The position numbers and the translations under genes are program-made. A stretch of DNA of 9,218 nt from Nitrospirota bacterium. Lineage in GTDB: Bacteria > Nitrospirota > Thermodesulfovibrionia > UBA6902. The notes under the pieces were generated by a model that saw only the letters and a program-made list of their open reading frames with translations, ran no database searches and was not told the origin of the DNA. This document shows, one piece after another, positions 6,730-9,218 of this stretch (positions within the stretch are counted from its first letter, which is position 1; the number at the start of each line of letters is the position of its first letter). The stretch lies in assembly GCA_015491705.1 (NCBI GenBank), contig WFVK01000053.1:1-9218 (forward strand), in the 5' to 3' direction.

Positions 6730-7672
6730 CCTGTTCTTCGCGGCGGGCCGTATCCGGGGCCCTGCGCGGGGGAGACGGCGCCACCCTCGCTTCAGGCGCG
6801 CCGGTGGTCTGCGCCTGCTGCAGCCAGGTCATGTCCGGCGCTATATGGGGTGCGGCCCATGTAACCCTGTATGAAAGCTGTTCCGTTATCTTTTTATCCG
6901 CGGGCGAGCCTTTCAGCTTGAAGGCGTCATCCCACATCACCCTGTGAAACGTGAAGTATTTGGCGATGTAATGAAACAGCTTTGTGAACGGCATGTAAAC
7001 GAGGAATATCTGCAACAGCATAAAATTTAATACCGTGACGGACGGTACTGAAACAGGCGTAAAAGAGATGACGCCTCTTACATATGCGCGGGCCCCGGAG
7101 AGGGCGGGGTCAGTGAACCATGAGACCAGTCCTGTAGAGAAAATCGCGAAAAGGAACAGGAGGTTGAAATAATCAGCAGGGGCGGTATAGAGCCTGAGCC
7201 CCCTTTCGGCAAACCTTTTAACTGCGAGCATGAAGGAGCCGGAAGCCCCCAGGACAAAGGCGGTGACGCCTGTAATGTTTGCAGCCCCAGCCAGGGCGCC
7301 GGATCCGGAAAAGGCGCCCGCGGCAAGAAAAACCATCCATGCCGCAAACAGGTAAATCCCCCAGTGCATGCACATGGAGAATATCCAGATTCCGTGCGGA
7401 TTATATTTTTTTACCCTGTGGAGAAAGAATATCTCTGCCGACATTGAAGCAATCTCCCCTGACAGCGATCGGCGCACGGGCCTTTTCACCCAGTCGGTTT
7501 CTTCCATATACGAGCCTCCGTAGCGCCGCTTCTCCCTGCCCTCATGAGCTACAGGGTAAAGCTCCCAGCGGAGGTGCAGCGGCATGGCGGACAACTTTAT
7601 AAACCTGTAAATGACCATCACCGCAAAGACCGCCGCGGAAACCCATGCAGTGATGATTACGAAAATGTTCAT
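6698..7672 (-). CDS. NarI/DsrM/TmcC-like membrane cytochrome b subunit
   Basis: This 324-residue inner-membrane protein has five predicted helices at about 3-25, 95-119, 133-152, 168-186 and 210-230. The count and spacing resemble the respiratory nitrate reductase gamma fold seen in NarI, DsrM, HdrE and TmcC. Candidate heme b ligands are H33 (PLHLRW), H93, H103 (CMHWG) and H234 (KLFHY). A conserved-looking cytoplasmic loop (40-90, with RRYGGSYMEETDW) lies between the first two helices. A soluble tail of about 70 residues ends in a Pro/Ala/Glu-rich stretch without family features. Its inferred role is to move electrons between the quinone pool and the overlapping iron-sulfur partner. The ATG at 7672 is chosen because AGAGGG lies seven bases upstream and the first helix starts right after it. 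An upstream ATG at 7717 adds 15 polar residues and is less likely. No nearby multiheme cytochrome or molybdoenzyme gene is visible. Confidence 0.88.
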   Translation of the reverse strand: MNIFVIITAWVSAAVFAVMVIYRFIKLSAMPLHLRWELYPVAHEGREKRRYGGSYMEETDWVKRPVRRSLSGEIASMSAEIFFLHRVKKYNPHGIWIFSMCMHWGIYLFAAWMVFLAAGAFSGSGALAGAANITGVTAFVLGASGSFMLAVKRFAERGLRLYTAPADYFNLLFLFAIFSTGLVSWFTDPALSGARAYVRGVISFTPVSVPSVTVLNFMLLQIFLVYMPFTKLFHYIAKYFTFHRVMWDDAFKLKGSPADKKITEQLSYRVTWAAPHIAPDMTWLQQAQTTGAPEARVAPSPPRRAPDTARREEQDAAGAGETGE

Positions 7673-7679
7673 TGTATGT

Positions 7680-7685
7680 CCCTCT
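7680..7685 (-). promoter_or_regulatory. Ribosome binding site of the membrane-subunit gene
   Basis: Minus-strand AGAGGG lies seven bases before the ATG at 7672. It supports that start over the upstream ATG at 7717. Confidence 0.6.
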
Positions 7686-7695
7686 TGCTGTTTTT

Positions 7696-7725
7696 TGCCG
7701 GTTTTGCATGAAAACATTGCCGGCA
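7696..7725. repeat. Nested inverted repeat TGCCGG...CCGGCA
   Basis: The outer arms TGCCGG/CCGGCA (6 bp) enclose GTTTT-GCATG-AAAAC (5-bp stem). It lies 24-53 bases upstream of the membrane-subunit start, in its leader or promoter, and could be a leader stem-loop or operator. Neither role is proven. Confidence 0.35.
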
Positions 7726-7800
7726 GGCTCTCAATCCTGTATACGCACTTATGTTACATGAATATGTATCGTATATTTGCGGAGTTTTCTTTAGCTTGCG

Positions 7801-7828
7801 TCCGGCATGCCCTTGCCCTGATGCCGGA
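7801..7828. repeat. Perfect 8-bp hairpin TCCGGCAT...ATGCCGGA
   Basis: An 8-bp perfect inverted repeat with a 12-base loop (GCCCTTGCCCTG) lies just left of the GGTTCAGGG repeat copy. There is no following T-tract. It may be one end of the composite intergenic element. Confidence 0.5.
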
Positions 7829-7837
7829 TAAGCGGCC

Positions 7838-7886
7838 GGGAGGGCCCGCTGTAAAACATTGTGCAGGGTTCAGGGGTTCAGGGTTG
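7838..7886 (+). repeat. GGTTCAGGG intergenic repeat, copy 2
   Basis: It contains GCTGTAAAACATTG, then AGGGTTCAGGGG and TTCAGGGTTG, collinear with 4918-4971. The second copy lacks about five bases between the two GGTTCAGGG units. Confidence 0.65.
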
Positions 7887-7953
7887 CTCTCCTGCCCGCT
7901 TGTGATGGTTTTTATGCGTATTACAGGATGGTTGCCGATAGGCCGCACGTCAT

Positions 7954-7983
7954 TTGAGAATGGAGATGACGATAAGGTATCAT
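7954..7983 (+). promoter_or_regulatory. Candidate sigma-70 promoter of the fusion gene
   Basis: TTGAGA (7954-7959, 5 of 6 to consensus) and TATCAT (7978-7983, 5 of 6) are separated by 18 bases. Transcription would start near 7990, about nine bases before the ATG at 7999. That would fit the lack of a Shine-Dalgarno sequence there. Confidence 0.35.
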
Positions 7984-7998
7984 TACAATAATATCCGT

Positions 7999-9218
7999 AT
8001 GAGGAAGACAGACACCGCCGGCATCCAGCTCGTCATCACCGTCGCCCTTAAAAAGGAGATACCAGGGGACTGGCTCACGTCCCGTCACGTGCCGGTCCGC
8101 ACCCTTGCCGCGCTGAAATCCGGCGCAGCGGCGCGGGGCGGCATACGATCAGGCATACTGGTGGTGGTCACCGGTGCAGGCCTGAAGGCGGGCAGGGATG
8201 CCGCATGCTGGATACGTGAGAATTTAAACCCTCTCTATGTCCTGAACATCGGGACATGCGGCCTGACAAACCGCGGTTATCCTGCCGGCAAATGGATAAT
8301 GCCGCAGTACGTGGTAAACGGCGACGGAAAGCGGCTGGAGCTGGATACAAGGCTCCCGGTGCCTTATCCCGCCGGCGTGATAAACGTTCGTTCACTGATA
8401 AGCGTGGATAAGGCCGCCCTCGGCCGTCTCCCGGAATCATGGAGGGCATACGACTGTGTTGACATGGAATGTTACCCTCAGGCGGAGGTCTTCGGCAATA
8501 CCGGCATCAGTTTTCACTGCCTGAAATTCGGCACGGATTATTCCGGCCGCAATGCAATTGCGGAATTCAATAAAAACCTCGGGTTGTTCCGGGAAGAATT
8601 CATGAAACTCTTTCATTTCATCAACCCGGTCCGTCCTGAAATAACAGCCGTAGTCCCGGTATTCAACCGGGGGCAGACCGTTAGACGCGCCCTGGATTCC
8701 ATACTGTCACAGTCGTACATGCCCGAAGAGATTATCGCGGTGGATGACTGTTCGTCGGACAATACCAGGGAAGTACTCGAGGGGTACGGAGACAGGATAA
8801 CCCGGATATATCTTTCACGCAACTCGGGCCCCTCCGCGGCAAGAAACCGGGGCATAGAGAAGGCGCGCACCGGGTGGATCGCATTTCTTGATTCGGATGA
8901 CTGCTGGGAAAGGGACAAACTCAGAAAACAGGTTGAATATCTCGGGCGATATCCCTTTTATCAGATACTGCAGTCAGAGGAAATATGGATAAGAAACGGC
9001 GTGCGCGTCAATCCCCGCAAGTACCACCGGAAGACCGCAGGCTGGATATGGGAGCCGTCACTCCGGAGGTGCCTTGTCTCTCCCTCGGCTGTCCTGGCAA
9101 GGAAAGACCTGCTGCAGCAGTACGGGAATTTTGACGAGACACTGCCTGCCTGCGAGGATTATGACCTGTGGCTGAAGATATTGCGCCGCCATCCTGCCGG
9201 GCTTGAGCCGTCTCTTTC
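7999..9218 (+). CDS. Nucleosidase/phosphorylase-like domain fused to family 2 glycosyltransferase (3' end cut off)
   Basis: This open frame runs without a stop to the window edge (406 codons seen). Residues 9 to about 210 resemble the nucleoside phosphorylase/MTA-SAH nucleosidase fold: ITVALKKEI (13-21), VVVTGAGLKAG (55-65), LNIGTCG (82-88), VDMEC (154-158) and FGTDYS (177-182). E20, E157 and D180 line up with E12, E174 and D197 of E. coli MTA/SAH nucleosidase, and the 23-residue gap between the last two is identical. From 215 a GT-A family 2 glycosyltransferase begins: ITAVVPVFNR (215-224), VDDCSSDN (248-255), SGPSAARNRG, the metal/nucleotide-binding DSDD (298-301), and the ED catalytic-base motif in ACEDYDLWLK (384-393). 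Both domains lack TM segments and look cytosolic. Starts at 7954 (TTG), 7960 and 7966 (ATG) are also open, after an in-frame stop at 7939. 7999 is preferred because the domain begins shortly after it. Substrates of both domains are unknown. Two catalytic halves are inferred, not shown. Confidence 0.85.
   Translation, partial: MRKTDTAGIQLVITVALKKEIPGDWLTSRHVPVRTLAALKSGAAARGGIRSGILVVVTGAGLKAGRDAACWIRENLNPLYVLNIGTCGLTNRGYPAGKWIMPQYVVNGDGKRLELDTRLPVPYPAGVINVRSLISVDKAALGRLPESWRAYDCVDMECYPQAEVFGNTGISFHCLKFGTDYSGRNAIAEFNKNLGLFREEFMKLFHFINPVRPEITAVVPVFNRGQTVRRALDSILSQSYMPEEIIAVDDCSSDNTREVLEGYGDRITRIYLSRNSGPSAARNRGIEKARTGWIAFLDSDDCWERDKLRKQVEYLGRYPFYQILQSEEIWIRNGVRVNPRKYHRKTAGWIWEPSLRRCLVSPSAVLARKDLLQQYGNFDETLPACEDYDLWLKILRRHPAGLEPSL

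Larger units (their letters stand above)
7673..7998. other. 326-base divergent intergenic spacer
   Basis: It separates the leftward redox operon from the rightward fusion gene. From left to right it holds: a Shine-Dalgarno sequence (7680-7685, minus strand); nested inverted repeats at 7696-7725; a small palindrome TACAT-GAAT-ATGTA (7755-7768) that could be an operator; an 8-bp hairpin (7801-7828); a GGTTCAGGG repeat (7838-7886); a degenerate terminator-like piece (7894-7918); and a candidate plus-strand promoter (7954-7983). No convincing sigma-70 promoter was found for the minus-strand operon. Short open frames here look non-coding. Confidence 0.6.

Noticed and set aside
7754..7948. Minus-strand open frame of 64 codons
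   Set aside because: It is formed by the repeat and hairpin region and has no recognisable motif or ribosome binding site.
7611..7991. Plus-strand open frame of 126 codons
   Set aside because: It runs antisense to the start of the membrane-subunit gene and through the repeat-containing spacer; the composition is not protein-like.
8050..8058. AAAAAGGAG as a ribosome binding site for an internal start
   Set aside because: It encodes the Lys-Lys-Glu of the conserved N-terminal nucleosidase motif, and no start codon follows at proper spacing.

Overview
The window looks like chromosomal DNA of an anaerobic, Gram-negative-type bacterium. The best guess is Nitrospirota (Thermodesulfovibrionia-like) or Desulfobacterota. 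This rests on a TmcB/DsrK/HdrD-type iron-sulfur protein paired with a NarI/DsrM-type membrane protein, and on mixed AT-rich and GC-rich genes. It is not proven from this window alone. No rRNA, tRNA, insertion sequence or CRISPR array was seen.

Layout: five genes lie on the minus strand. In their direction of transcription, from right to left, these are: a five-helix membrane electron-transfer protein (7672-6698); an overlapping two-[4Fe-4S] plus CCG-domain protein (6729-5095); an AT-richer multi-helix GT39/ArnT-like lipid-dependent glycosyltransferase (4736-3108); a membrane Cache-GGDEF diguanylate cyclase (3032-1356); and a PLP-dependent trans-sulfuration enzyme of the cystathionine gamma-synthase/beta-lyase family (1298-168). 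Bases 1-167 hold nothing recognisable. A sixth gene runs on the plus strand from about 7999 off the right edge. It encodes an N-terminal nucleoside phosphorylase/MTA-SAH-nucleosidase-like domain joined in one frame to a family 2 glycosyltransferase.

The two redox genes overlap and form one transcription unit, inferred to be a quinone-linked membrane complex. They are bracketed by two intergenic spacers, 4737-5094 and 7673-7998. The spacers share a degenerate repeat built on GGTTCAGGGG/GGTTCAGGGTTG and pieces of a second, terminator-like repeat (hairpin then ATATTTTT(T)ATGC on the minus strand). The spacer at 4737-5094 carries two tandem terminator-like hairpins, so transcription of the redox operon probably ends there. 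The other minus-strand genes look functionally unrelated: envelope glycan modification, c-di-GMP signalling and sulfur amino acid metabolism.

The most unusual item is the nucleosidase-glycosyltransferase fusion. Its nucleosidase half keeps counterparts of all three catalytic acidic residues of E. coli MTA/SAH nucleosidase, and its glycosyltransferase half keeps the GT-A DxD and ED motifs. Why the two activities should be joined is not evident.
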